A DNA stretch of 64,000 bases from a virus. A program made the translations under genes and the position numbers. The notes under the pieces are model-generated. The model was not told the DNA's origin. It saw nothing but the letters and a program-made list of their open reading frames with translations, and searched no databases. This document shows positions 36,292 through 43,217 of the stretch, piece after piece (position 1 is the first letter of the stretch; each line of letters begins with the position of its first letter). The stretch is from positions 1 through 64,000 of the IMG/VR virus record IMGVR_UViG_3300045125_000034; one strand, given 5' to 3'.

Positions 36292-36648
36292 ATGAACAAA
36301 TGCAAACATTGCAACAAGGAATTTAAATCTCATCCATCCAAACAATCAAAGAAAAAAGCAGAAGAATTATATGTGGTTCTTGTGCAGTTTCTAAAGAAGA
36401 TGGAAGACAAAAATTGAGTTTGTTGAATTATTAGGTGGTAAATGCCAAAGATGCGGGTTTAAAGGTCATCCGGGTGTGTTTCATTTTCACCATAAAGACC
36501 CATCACAAAAATCCCACGAATTAAATGGAAACGGTTTGTTGACAAAGAAAGATATAACGAACTTTCAAAGTGCGAATTATTGTGTGCTAACTGCCATCAA
36601 ATAGAACATTCAAACACAGATTTGATTAAAAGTTTTGGTCTGCTATAA
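36292..36648 (+). CDS. HNH endonuclease, frameshifted
   Basis: About 118 aa. MNKCKHCNKEFKSHPSKQSK zinc-finger head, then FVELLGGKCQRCGFKGHPGV, FHFHHKDP, KRFVDKERYNELSKCELLCA NCHQIEH. CxxC ... HFHHKDP ... LLCANCHQxEH is the HNH/treble-clef fold of free-standing phage homing endonucleases. It sits 40 nt after the intron-containing tRNA, so it may once have mobilised it. More AT-rich than its neighbours. Confidence 0.8.
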
Positions 36649-36649
36649 T
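36622..36649 (+). promoter_or_regulatory. sigma70-like promoter
   Basis: TTGATT, 16 bp, TATAAT at the end of the HNH gene, driving the gene at 36708. The -10 lies in a CTGCTAT...ATAGCAG inverted repeat. Confidence 0.6.
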
Positions 36650-36707
36650 TGATAGCAGGTCTGCGAATCTAAATAAACTCACCCATCTCTTGAAAGGAGA
36701 TTACATC

Positions 36708-37075
36708 ATGGACACTCTTCTTTACGGTCTTCTTGGTCTTTCACTAGCAACAAATCTCGCTACTTTCGTTCACGGGTTCTTCGTTCGTTCTGAGCGTAGG
36801 GGCCGAAGAGAATGAGAGAAGTCTCTTCTGTTCGTGACGAACTTCTCAATCGTATTGATGATGTTGAACGCAATGTTGATGGGGTGAATAGTCACCTTCA
36901 CGACACAATCAACAGCGAGGTTGCCTCTCTCACCCGAAAGATTGAGGAACTAGATCGCACCTTTACTTCCATTATTGACAACTTGGAGGAAGAGGTATAC
37001 AATAGTCAGGATCGTTTCTTTGAGAGTTGCAGAAGCGGCAGAACCCGTTTGCTGCAAGACAAGAAGCGGAACTGA
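36708..37075 (+). CDS. Small membrane-anchored coiled-coil protein, frameshifted
   Basis: Membrane helix MDTLLYGLLGLSLATNLATF, then RSERRxxEENEREVSSVRDE, LLNRIDDVERNVDGVNSHLH, EVASLTRKIEELDRTFTSII. About 122 aa. One indel in the GGGGCC run. A GGGGAT/ATCCCC hairpin follows at 37079-37096. Confidence 0.6.
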
Positions 37076-37121
37076 TGCTGGGGATCGCCATCCCCACCAA
37101 CTTTAACATAAGGAGAAAACA

Positions 37122-37332
37122 ATGGCAAAGTTTGAATCAGAGCCATGCCCTGTTGCTGGTGGCTGCGACAAGTTGACCTGCGTTCTCAGCAAGGTTGGCA
37201 TTAACCGTAGCCTTCTTGTCACTCTCGCTCTTCTTCCATTCGCTTGGACCCGGAGCCGTGTGGCTGAAGAACGCCGTCGTAGCCGTCGCCAATGTGGTGA
37301 TGGGTCTTTTCGGCAACAACCCCGCTTGCTGA
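37122..37332 (+). CDS. Small membrane protein, frameshifted
   Basis: About 69 aa behind AAGGAGAAA: MAKFESEPCPVAGGCDKLTC, SLLVTLALLPFAW, then WLKNAVVAVANVVMGLFGNN. Two hydrophobic segments and four Cys in the head. Function unknown. Confidence 0.5.
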
Positions 37333-37343
37333 TACAAGCGGGT
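37318..37343 (+). terminator. Terminator-like hairpin
   Basis: CCCGCTTG / CAAGCGGG stem over the stop codon, followed by TTAATTGT. Confidence 0.5.
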
Positions 37344-37364
37344 TAATTGTGCTAGAGATGCACT

Positions 37365-37434
37365 TGCCCGATGGTGTAACGGTAGCACCAGAGATTTTGG
37401 TCCTCTGTGTCCTAGTTCGAATCTAGGTCGGGCA
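37365..37434 (+). tRNA. tRNA-Gln (UUG)
   Basis: Acceptor TGCCCGA / TCGGGCA, anticodon loop with TTTTGGT (TTG), T-arm CTAG-TTCGAAT-CTAG. One base short in the anticodon stem, probably a read error. Confidence 0.9.
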
Positions 37435-37449
37435 ATTCAGGAGTTAGGA

Positions 37450-37656
37450 GTGGAATACAAGTTCTATCCAACTGATGACAACGGTAATGAAATCCGCGAC
37501 CCCGAAACGGTGCGGAAGTATCATCATGCCATCATGTTGTTTGGAATGAAGTTTAGTGAGTATGTGAAGGAGATGGATCCTGACCTTTGGAAGAGAGCCG
37601 CAGATTATGCTGCCTCCTTCACAAAGGTTGATGGAATAGAATTCATGGGCCGATAG
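37450..37656 (+). CDS. Small protein of unknown function, intact
   Basis: GTG start between two tRNAs: MEYKFYPTDDNGNEIRDPET, HHAIMLFGMKFSEYVKEMDP, WKRAADYAASFTKVDGIEFM. 68 aa. The last codons overlap the 5' end of tRNA-Ala. Confidence 0.5.
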   Translation: MEYKFYPTDDNGNEIRDPETVRKYHHAIMLFGMKFSEYVKEMDPDLWKRAADYAASFTKVDGIEFMGR

Positions 37657-37718
37657 TTCAACGGGAGAACAATGCCTTTGCAAGGCATGGGTTGGAGGTT
37701 CGAATCCTCTTCGGTCCA
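37647..37718 (+). tRNA. tRNA-Ala (UGC)
   Basis: Acceptor GGGCCGA / TCGGTCC, anticodon arm ATGCC-TTTGCAA-GGCAT, T-arm GGAGG-TTCGAAT-CCTCT. Confidence 0.95.
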
Positions 37719-37732
37719 CTACGGAGGTAATC

Positions 37733-37993
37733 ATGACAAGTCTAAACTCATACACGCCCGGACAGGGCTACAAAGAAGGCTACAATGATCGCATGAATGG
37801 TCTAGCGGATCGTTCTATCACTCATGCTACCACAGAGCCGTTTTGGATGGAGTATCGGCAGGGCTATATGCAAGCCGAGAGAAACATTATTGAGAAGGCT
37901 CGTCAGGAAGTCAGCTTGAGAGCCGCAGGTTCTTGGCAGAATGAATTTCGAAAAAAGGACAGATGGCAGAGCGGTTTAATGCGGCGGTCTTGA
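37733..37993 (+). CDS. Small protein of unknown function
   Basis: ATG behind GGAGGTAATC: MTSLNSYTPGQGYKEGYNDR, ATTEPFWMEYRQGYMQAERN, ARQEVSLRAAGSWQNEFRKK. The GYKEGYNDRMNG ... YRQGYMQAE pattern is seen in small phage proteins. The frame runs into tRNA-Ser; the true stop is probably near 37957 after an indel in the A-run. Confidence 0.5.
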   Translation: MTSLNSYTPGQGYKEGYNDRMNGLADRSITHATTEPFWMEYRQGYMQAERNIIEKARQEVSLRAAGSWQNEFRKKDRWQSGLMRRS

Positions 37994-38044
37994 AAACCGC
38001 TGAAGGGTGCATAGCCCTTCGGGGTTCGAATCCCTCTCTGTCCG
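37957..38044 (+). tRNA. tRNA-Ser (UGA)
   Basis: Class II. Acceptor GGACAGA / TCTGTCC, anticodon arm GCGGT-CTTGAAA-ACCGC, long variable arm, T-arm GGGG-TTCGAAT-CCC. Confidence 0.95.
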
Positions 38045-38049
38045 CTTTG

Positions 38050-38133
38050 GCGTGGGTTCCCGGAGTGGTCAAACGGGACAGACTGTAAATCTGTTGGCTT
38101 TCGTCTTCGTAGGTTCGAATCCTACCTCACGCA
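38050..38133 (+). tRNA. tRNA-Tyr (GUA)
   Basis: Class II. Acceptor GCGTG.. / ..CACGC, anticodon arm CAGA-CTGTAAA-TCTG, variable arm, T-arm GTAGG-TTCGAAT-CCTAC. Confidence 0.95.
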
Positions 38134-38136
38134 CTT

Positions 38137-38221
38137 GGGCAGATGGCAGAGTGGTCTAATGCAGCGGTCTACTAAACCGCAGAGGTTAACGCCTCCGAGG
38201 GTTCGAATCCTTCTCTGCCCG
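38137..38221 (+). tRNA. tRNA-Ser (anticodon reads ACU; probably GCU)
   Basis: Class II. Acceptor GGGCAGA / TCTGCCC, anticodon arm GCGGT-CTACTAA-ACCGC. As written the anticodon is ACT; bacterial serine tRNAs for AGC/AGU use GCT, so one base may be miscalled. Confidence 0.85.
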
Positions 38222-38235
38222 CTTGGAATGCTAAA

Positions 38236-38609
38236 TATGATAGCCATGCACATATCATTCTTCCTACAACTACAATCTCAACTACGAGTCCTTCATTGGC
38301 AAACCAAGTCGTATGCCGAGCTACAAGGCTCTAGGTAAACTATACGATGCTTTGGACGGTTTGATTGACACCTATGTTGAGACCCATGCAGGAAAGTATG
38401 GCAACACCTTGGGCAATCCAAACTTCTCATTCAGCGTCAGCAACTACAAGGACTCCAATTCGTTGGGTGTCATCACCACGGCTATTGAGTTCCTGTCTAT
38501 TGAGTTGCCCAAGAAGTTGAATCCTAACACCGACACGGATCTACTAAACATTCGTGACGAGATGCTTGGTGCGCTCAATCAGACAAAATATCTGCTTCGT
38601 CTAGAATAG
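38236..38609 (+). CDS. DUF5856-like phage protein, frameshifted
   Basis: Start ATG 38236 or 38245, just after CTAAATA. ISFFLQLQSQLRVLHWQTKS YAELQ, then ALGKLYDALDGLIDTYVETH AGKYG and LLNIRDEMLGALNQTKYLLR. QLxLRxLHWQTxSYAEHxALGxLYD is the mark of a helical phage family (DUF5856), resembling ferritin/Dps-like four-helix bundles. One indel near 38330. About 122 aa. Confidence 0.75.
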
Positions 38610-38612
38610 TTG

Positions 38613-38641
38613 TTGACGGCGAGCGGTTCGTCGGCTATAAT
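38613..38641 (+). promoter_or_regulatory. sigma70-like promoter
   Basis: TTGACG, 17 bp, TATAAT upstream of tRNA-Glu. Confidence 0.7.
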
Positions 38642-38655
38642 ACTCTAGACAACTT

Positions 38656-38728
38656 GGCCCCTATCGTCTAGTGGTTAGGATCAGAGACTTTCATTCTCTT
38701 GGCCGGGGTTCGAATCCCCGTAGGGTCA
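38656..38728 (+). tRNA. tRNA-Glu (UUC)
   Basis: Anticodon arm AGAGA-CTTTCAT-TCTCT, T-arm CGGGG-TTCGAAT-CCCCG, acceptor GGCCCCT / AGGGTCA region. Confidence 0.95.
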
Positions 38729-38736
38729 CTAAAACC

Positions 38737-39020
38737 TTGATGGGATTGTTAACCCCATCAAAAACTCTGACTGTCCATCACACCTACCTGCCCACTAACG
38801 GTAGGAACCCTAGTGTGCGATGCGGTTGGAGGGCGTAGTTGAGTGCTTCTTCTAGATGTACACTAGAGAGCAACAGGTCTACTGCCTTTCTTTTTACGGG
38901 GGTTGTTCTTCGGTTAAAGCAGTAACAACCAAAGGTAGAATTGTCGGTGGCATGATCGCTAGTTACTGAGTTCTTGTAAGTTAAACATCGGCAGCGGGTT
39001 CGAATCCCGCACCCCCCTTT
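38737..39020 (+). ncRNA. Unresolved structured RNA region ending in a tRNA-like 3' half
   Basis: No gene. Hairpin TTGATGGG/CCCATCAA at 38737-38761. Then a nested structure from about 38775 (CATC, CACAC, TACC pairing with GGTA, GTGTG, GATG). At the end GGGGGTT (38899) can pair with ACCCCCC (39011-39017), and GCGGG-TTCGAAT-CCCGC is a perfect T-arm. Between them about 90 nt do not fold as one tRNA. Could be a tRNA with a small intron, a tmRNA-like RNA or a badly read tRNA. Confidence 0.4.
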
Positions 39021-39033
39021 AGGAGTCTACACC

Positions 39034-40089
39034 ATGAAGATTGAAGAAGATGTCAAGTTGGATTTCGCTGATGTCCTGATTCGTCCTAAGCGAAGCAACC
39101 TTGAGAGCCGCAGCAAGGTTGACCTAAACCGAACATTCAAGTTCACTTTGCCAAACGGCGAAGAGACATGGACAGGCATTCCTCTCGTAGCGGCTAACAT
39201 GGATTCAACAGGGACCATCCCTATGGCTAAAGCACTATCCAAGTGGGAGGCTATGGGTGCGGTTCATAAGCATGTTCCGATTCGTGAGTGGAAGGAAGCC
39301 AACATTCACGATTGGTTTCCCGCCGCCATCTCATGCAACATCATCTATACGATGGGCATGGGAGACAACAACAGCAACGCCAAGGAGATGTTGAAGGCTC
39401 AAGAGGTGCTTGATACGCACCCACAGATCAAGTTCATCTGTATTGATGTTGCTAACGGATACACACAGAAGTTCGTCAACTTCGTTAGCAACATTCGTGG
39501 GTTCTTCCCGAAGCACATCATCATTGCAGGTAATGTAGTCACGCGAGGAGATGACGGAGGCACTACTTCTCGCAGGTGCTAACATCGTCAAGGTTGGTAT
39601 TGGGCACGGCTCAGTATGCACTACACGCAAGGTCGCGGGCGTGGGGTATCCACAACTCTCTGCAATCATGGAGTGTGCTGATGCTGCTCATGGTCTTGGC
39701 GGTTTCGTCATGGCTGATGGTGGCTGCACTTGTCCGGGTGACATCGCAAAGGCATACGGTGCGGGTGCTGACTTTGTGATGATCGGCGGTATGCTCTGCG
39801 GAAGCGGACGAGGCAGCAGGAGAGATCACAGAGAACGGCAAGGAGTTCTATGGCATGAGTTCTGCTGATGCTATGCAAAAGTATCTCAGGCGGTGTTGCT
39901 GCCTACCGTGCACCAGAGGGCAAGAAGGTTTATGTCAAGGCTAGTGGTCCTGCCGATGCAACGATTCGACAGATACTTGGTGGAGTTCGTTCTGCTTGCA
40001 CTTATGTCGGTGCAGAGAGGTTGAAAGACCTTCCGAAATGTACAACATTCGTGAGGGTTAACCGGCAACTCAACAACATCTTCACCTAA
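39034..40089 (+). CDS. guaC: GMP reductase, frameshifted
   Basis: About 350 aa, closely following E. coli Gua[87 protein letters not shown] (catalytic Cys loop), [84 protein letters not shown] reductase converts GMP to IMP with NADPH, rebalancing purine pools. Motifs are GuaC-type (GMSSxxAM) rather than IMP dehydrogenase. Intergenic to tRNAs. Three indels. Confidence 0.95.
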
Positions 40090-40105
40090 CTACTAATGGC
40101 ACTAT

Positions 40106-40177
40106 GCGGATGTAACTCAATGGCAGAGTGTTGGCCTTCCATGCCAAATGTTGAGGGTTCGACTCCCTTCATCCGCT
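40106..40177 (+). tRNA. tRNA-Gly (UCC)
   Basis: Acceptor GCGGATG / CATCCGC, anticodon arm TTGGC-CTTCCAT-GCCAA, T-arm with TTCGACT. Confidence 0.95.
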
Positions 40178-40180
40178 TTA

Positions 40181-40255
<75 letters not shown>

Positions 40256-40268
40256 TATAGGAGGTTTT

Positions 40269-40409
40269 ATGGGCGGTAAACATTCAGCAGGTAAGGGAGA
40301 CACCTACAGGAAGGTGGACTACGGTTTATGGTCTAAAAATTGGGATGCGATTTTCCAAAAGAAGACCAAGAAGAAGAGTGTAAAACTTGCACCCAAGCGA
40401 AAGCCGTGA
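40269..40409 (+). CDS. Small basic phage protein, intact
   Basis: 46 aa: MGGKHSAGKGDTYRKVDYGL WSKNWDAIFQKKTKKKSVKL. The GGKHxxGKGDxYRxVDxxxWxxNWDxIF pattern is common in small phage proteins of unknown function. Ribosome site AGGAGG overlaps the tRNA-Pro spacer. Confidence 0.65.
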   Translation: MGGKHSAGKGDTYRKVDYGLWSKNWDAIFQKKTKKKSVKLAPKRKP

Positions 40410-40475
40410 TTATACTAAACACTATATCACAACTAGAGTCGCCGTGATGTATGGCGGGTCGCTTTGGAGAAAGAG

Positions 40476-40659
40476 ATGGTCATAGAAGATTTCGCCACAC
40501 ACGCAAACATCGGAGAGTTTGCCCGTAGAGGCTGCACGGATCGTAGAGTGGGAGACTGAGGGTAAGTTCGGAACGACACAAGCGTTTGAAGAGATCAAGA
40601 AGGCTTATCTTGCTTTGAAGCAGGCTAACGCAGAGATCAAGGGACTAACAAATGGATGA
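40476..40659 (+). CDS. Small protein of unknown function, frameshifted
   Basis: MVIEDFATHANIGEFAR then VEAARIVEWETEGKFGTTQA FEEIKKAYLALKQANAEIKG. About 60 aa, helical. Coupled to the next gene by overlap. Confidence 0.45.
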
Positions 40660-41273
40660 AGAGATGGAGACATACAGCAGAGAACTAATCACCGAGATAT
40701 CATTGTCTCGCGTCTTCTCTCATGTTGAGGAAGAGACCGTTCGCTTATCCTCACCGCGTTTCGTGGTAGCAACTCTCTGCAAGTAAACAGAACGCAGAAC
40801 AAGAAACTTGAGAACGACATTCGCTCCGCAGGGTTTGGCTTTGAGAAGGTTGTTGGAACCTACGAAGAAGACCTTGGCGATGGCAAGAAGCGTAGAGTAA
40901 CCGAAGAGTCTTTCATGATTATCGGTGACGATGACTCTGATGCAAAGGTGGGTGCTATCAAGGGTTTCGCTAAGAAGATGGGAGCAAAGTACGAGCAGGA
41001 CGCTATCTTCTTCAAGTCGCCAAAGTCCCCACAGGGCTTCGTGATTGGAACCAAAGCAGATGCATGGCACGTTGCATGGGCAAGGAAGAGTCTGTTGGTG
41101 AGTTCAAGCCCAACCGACTAAGTGGTATCTACACAGCATTGAAGACCAAGAACAAGGAACCCATTCGCGGTTTCAAGTTTGAGGAGTTTCATCACCCAAT
41201 GACCGTGACTCAGATTTGGGTGCGTCATCTCATGAAGAAGAAAGGTATAGACAATGGTGAACAAGTTTCGTGA
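40653..41273 (+). CDS. DUF3293-like phage protein, frameshifted
   Basis: About 200 aa. MDEEMETYSRELITEISLSR, then ILTAFRGSNSLQVNRTQNKK, LENDIRSAGFGFEKVVGTYE, VTEESFMIIGDDDSDAKVGA, FAKKMGAKYEQDAIFFKSPK, VGEFKPNRLSGIYTALKTKN, GFKFEEF. The sequence TAxR..N...N..L...l...G(y/f)g...v.G.yxE...v.EesF.i ... kyxQdai matches DUF3293-type proteins. Function unknown. Confidence 0.6.
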
Positions 41274-41463
41274 ACTACGCCGCCGTCGCAAGCGGAAGTA
41301 TGAAGCCCGCAAGTTGAAGCGGCAGGAAGGTCTACTCAACGCGAAGAAGGAAGCTCTTCGTAAGTTGGAAGACCGTGGCATTCTTCCCACTTGGGTTAAG
41401 AAGAAGAAGTTCTCTGCCGACCGAGAACCGACCGCATACGAGAAGGCTAGATACAAGGCTTGA
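41254..41463 (+). CDS. Small very basic protein, intact
   Basis: 69 aa: MVNKFRELRRRRKRKYEARK LKRQEGLLNAKKEALRKLED. A long basic helix, likely nucleic-acid binding. Unassigned. Confidence 0.55.
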   Translation: MVNKFRELRRRRKRKYEARKLKRQEGLLNAKKEALRKLEDRGILPTWVKKKKFSADREPTAYEKARYKA

Positions 41464-41472
41464 TCGTAAGCA

Positions 41473-41545
41473 TTCCCGAGTAGCACAGCGGTAGTGCAAT
41501 CGGCTGTTAACCGATGGGTCGTTGGTTCAAATCCAACCTTGGGAG
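41473..41545 (+). tRNA. tRNA-Asn (GUU)
   Basis: Anticodon arm TCGG-CTGTTAA-CCGA, T-arm GTTGG-TTCAAAT-CCAAC, acceptor TTCCCGA / TTGGGAG. Confidence 0.95.
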
Positions 41546-41573
41546 TTGACAATACTTGGTTAGATGCTATACT
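41546..41573 (+). promoter_or_regulatory. sigma70-like promoter for tRNAs
   Basis: TTGACA, 16 bp, TATACT between tRNA-Asn and the next tRNA. Confidence 0.75.
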
Positions 41574-41581
41574 ACCTGTAT

Positions 41582-41655
41582 GGGATCGTAGACCAACGGC
41601 AGAGTCAACGGATTTAAAAATCCGTAAAGTATGGGTTCGAATCCCATCGGTCCTA
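41582..41655 (+). tRNA. tRNA with ambiguous anticodon (UAA or UUA), class I
   Basis: Acceptor GGGATCG / CGGTCCT, T-arm ATGGG-TTCGAAT-CCCAT, short variable loop. The anticodon arm ACGGA-TTTAAAAA-TCCGT has an 8-nt loop, so one homopolymer base is probably extra. Removing an A gives TAA; other corrections give TTA. A short variable loop is not expected for tRNA-Leu. Confidence 0.7.
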
Positions 41656-41659
41656 TAAT

Positions 41660-41744
41660 GCGGAGTGAAGCTGGAATTGGCATACACGGCGGATTCAAAA
41701 TCCGCTGCCCTCTAAAGGCGTGTGGGTTCGAATCCACCTCCGCA
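41660..41744 (+). tRNA. tRNA-Leu (CAA)
   Basis: Class II. Acceptor GCGGAG / CTCCGC, anticodon arm GCGGA-TTCAAAA-TCCGC, T-arm GTGGG-TTCGAAT-CCACC. Confidence 0.95.
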
Positions 41745-41782
41745 CTTCGTTCAGATTCCGTTAAGCCAACATATCTACTGTC

Positions 41783-41968
41783 ATGGAAACCATAACACAC
41801 ATCTCTCTTGGTCTGTCCGCACTTTCTTTCATCTCCGCATTTCAGATTAAACTGTACAGGTGGGCATACGCTCGCGGTCACGCGCACGGACACCACACAG
41901 GATTTACTCACGGTCTGTGGAAGGCTCACGAAAGAAATAACCACAAAAAGACCTTGACGCAGGTCTGA
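41783..41968 (+). CDS. Small membrane protein with His-rich tail, intact
   Basis: 61 aa: METITHISLGLSALSFISAF hydrophobic head, then YARGHAHGHHTGFTHGLWKA HERNNHKK. Nine His in the second half could bind metal. Unassigned. Confidence 0.5.
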   Translation: METITHISLGLSALSFISAFQIKLYRWAYARGHAHGHHTGFTHGLWKAHERNNHKKTLTQV

Positions 41969-41982
41969 GCCTGTGATACAAT
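41954..41982 (+). promoter_or_regulatory. sigma70-like promoter
   Basis: TTGACG, 17 bp, TACAAT, 7 nt before ATG 41990. Confidence 0.6.
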
Positions 41983-41989
41983 CTTCGTA

Positions 41990-42313
41990 ATGGCAACCCC
42001 AATATACATCATTGGCAAAGATGAAACCTTCACCACCATCCATCAGAAGTGGGCAGACAAGTTCATCTCTATGGTCAAGAGCAACAAGACCTTGGTGTGT
42101 AAGGTTTGCAAGCACGAAGTCCCCGCCAAGGGGGATGAAGGAAAAGATGAAGATTTCGTCTGCTTCCCCTGCTTCCGCGATGAACATAATGGTGAGCCTT
42201 CAAAGAACAAAGAGTACTTTGATAGCCTGAACAAGCAGGACGCAGTAGAGAAGGTTCGTGAGGCGAAGCGAAAGCCTAGAAAGAAGAAGGTACAGAATGA
42301 CGCTACCGTATGA
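41990..42313 (+). CDS. Small zinc-ribbon protein, intact
   Basis: 107 aa: MATPIYIIGKDETFTTIHQK, VCKVCKHEVPAKGDEGKDED, FVCFPCFRDE and a Lys/Arg-rich C-terminus. Two CxxC pairs 23 residues apart form a probable zinc ribbon. Unknown function. Confidence 0.6.
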   Translation: MATPIYIIGKDETFTTIHQKWADKFISMVKSNKTLVCKVCKHEVPAKGDEGKDEDFVCFPCFRDEHNGEPSKNKEYFDSLNKQDAVEKVREAKRKPRKKKVQNDATV

Positions 42314-42501
42314 ATCCTACAACTCTCTAGTCAACACCCGAGAGTTCCTGAAGGAAGTGATGAACAACTCCAAGATGTCCAAGGCAGAGATGCGTAAGAG
42401 GGCTAGAGATAGCTACTAAAGCATTTCCCTGCGGAGTTTGATTTCAAGAGGTGGATCATGGATCACGAAAAAGATCACCGCCGAATGGGTCAAGCCTGAA
42501 G
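42297..42501 (+). CDS. Small phage protein of the 'YxxLxNTREFL...LKHFP' type, frameshifted
   Basis: MTLPYESYNSLVNTREFLKE, SKAEMRKRARDS then after one indel KHFPAEFDFKRWIMDHEKD. The MPYERYxxLxxTReFLxxL ... vRxrAxxxLkHFP layout is widespread in phages and bacteria, function unknown. It overlaps the previous gene by 17 nt. Confidence 0.6.
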
Positions 42502-42687
42502 CAGAGCAGCGTGGTTATATCTGTATTGGTCGCCATGATCCTGTAGAGTACAGCCCCGAAAATAAGGGATGGATCTTTTTGGGATGAAACATGGACACGC
42601 CCATCAAAGGGGTTCCTCTCCGAAGAGGAGTGCCAGAAGGCTCTCTCACAGTATGTAGAAGACCTTGGAAGCGGAAGAGACCTCTAA
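42457..42687 (+). CDS. Small protein of unknown function, frameshifted
   Basis: KKITAEWVKPEAEQRGYICI, GRHDPVEYSPENKGWIF, then WDETWTRPSKGFLSEEECQK ALSQYVEDLGSGRDL. About 76 aa. The start is disturbed by an indel near 42460. Confidence 0.45.
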
Positions 42688-42697
42688 ATAAGATCGC

Positions 42698-42779
42698 GTC
42701 GGTGTGGTGAAATTGGCATACACGAAAGATTTAGGTTCTTTTGCCGCGAGGCGTGTGGGTTCGACTCCCTCCACCGACA
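42698..42779 (+). tRNA. tRNA-Leu (UAG)
   Basis: Class II. Acceptor GTCGGTG / CACCGAC, anticodon arm AAAGA-TTTAGGT-TCTTT, T-arm TGTGGG-TTCGACT-CCC. CTAAATA lies just upstream. Confidence 0.9.
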
Positions 42780-42784
42780 TTCAC

Positions 42785-42857
42785 AGTCCCATAACTCAAC
42801 GGCTAAGAGTGCTTCCTTTACACGGAAGAAGTTGTAGGTTCGAATCCTATGGGGACT
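42785..42857 (+). tRNA. tRNA-Val (UAC)
   Basis: Acceptor AGTCCCA / TGGGGACT, anticodon arm CTTCC-TTTACAC-GGAAG, T-arm GTAGG-TTCGAAT-CCTAT. Confidence 0.95.
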
Positions 42858-42860
42858 ACT

Positions 42861-42934
42861 GCCACCTTAGCAGAGCGGTAATGCGTCGCTTTTGTAAAGC
42901 GAAGATCATGGGTTCCGATTCCCCATAGGTGGCT
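42861..42934 (+). tRNA. tRNA-Thr (UGU)
   Basis: Acceptor GCCACCT / AGGTGGC, anticodon arm TCGCT-TTTGTAA-AGCGA. The T-loop TTCCGAT contains one extra C or a substitution. Confidence 0.9.
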
Positions 42935-42941
42935 TCTATGC

Positions 42942-43133
42942 TTGAGTTTCACAATCCCATACCCGGTTGTCGTAGAAGGCGTTAAGGAAGGATACGCCAT
43001 CTATGTACGAGACTCAGGAACCTTCGAAAACGACATTTGGTGTGTGGTGCATTGTGATACGGGGGTGGTTCGCCACTACCGATCCGATCAAATCCGCATC
43101 CATTTCAACGCAACTTTCAACATCACGAAGTAG
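42942..43133 (+). CDS. Small conserved phage protein (GYAIYVRDxGTFxNDxWCV), near intact
   Basis: TTG or a miscalled ATG start: SFTIPYPVVVEGVKEGYAIY, VRDSGTFENDIWCVVHCDTG, HYRSDQIRIHFNATFNITK. 63 aa. This exact layout (PxPVVVxxVKxGYAIYVRDgGTFeNDxWCVvxcdgG..RHyxxdQIxixxNATF) is shared by many tailed phages; function unknown. Confidence 0.75.
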   Translation: MSFTIPYPVVVEGVKEGYAIYVRDSGTFENDIWCVVHCDTGVVRHYRSDQIRIHFNATFNITK

Positions 43134-43140
43134 CCATTTT

Positions 43141-43148
43141 TATAAATA
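43141..43148 (+). promoter_or_regulatory. T4-type late promoter
   Basis: Perfect TATAAATA upstream of the exported protease. Confidence 0.65.
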
Positions 43149-43217
43149 CTGGTGTTCTTGGAAGGACAGATTTCTAGGAAGCATGGCCCTTCTAAAAAGG
43201 ACAGAACGGAGCCGCGA

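Noticed and set aside
38737-39020. Confident tmRNA call
   Set aside because: No tag reading frame ending in LAA-like residues and no tmRNA 5' domain could be found; kept only as an unresolved RNA.
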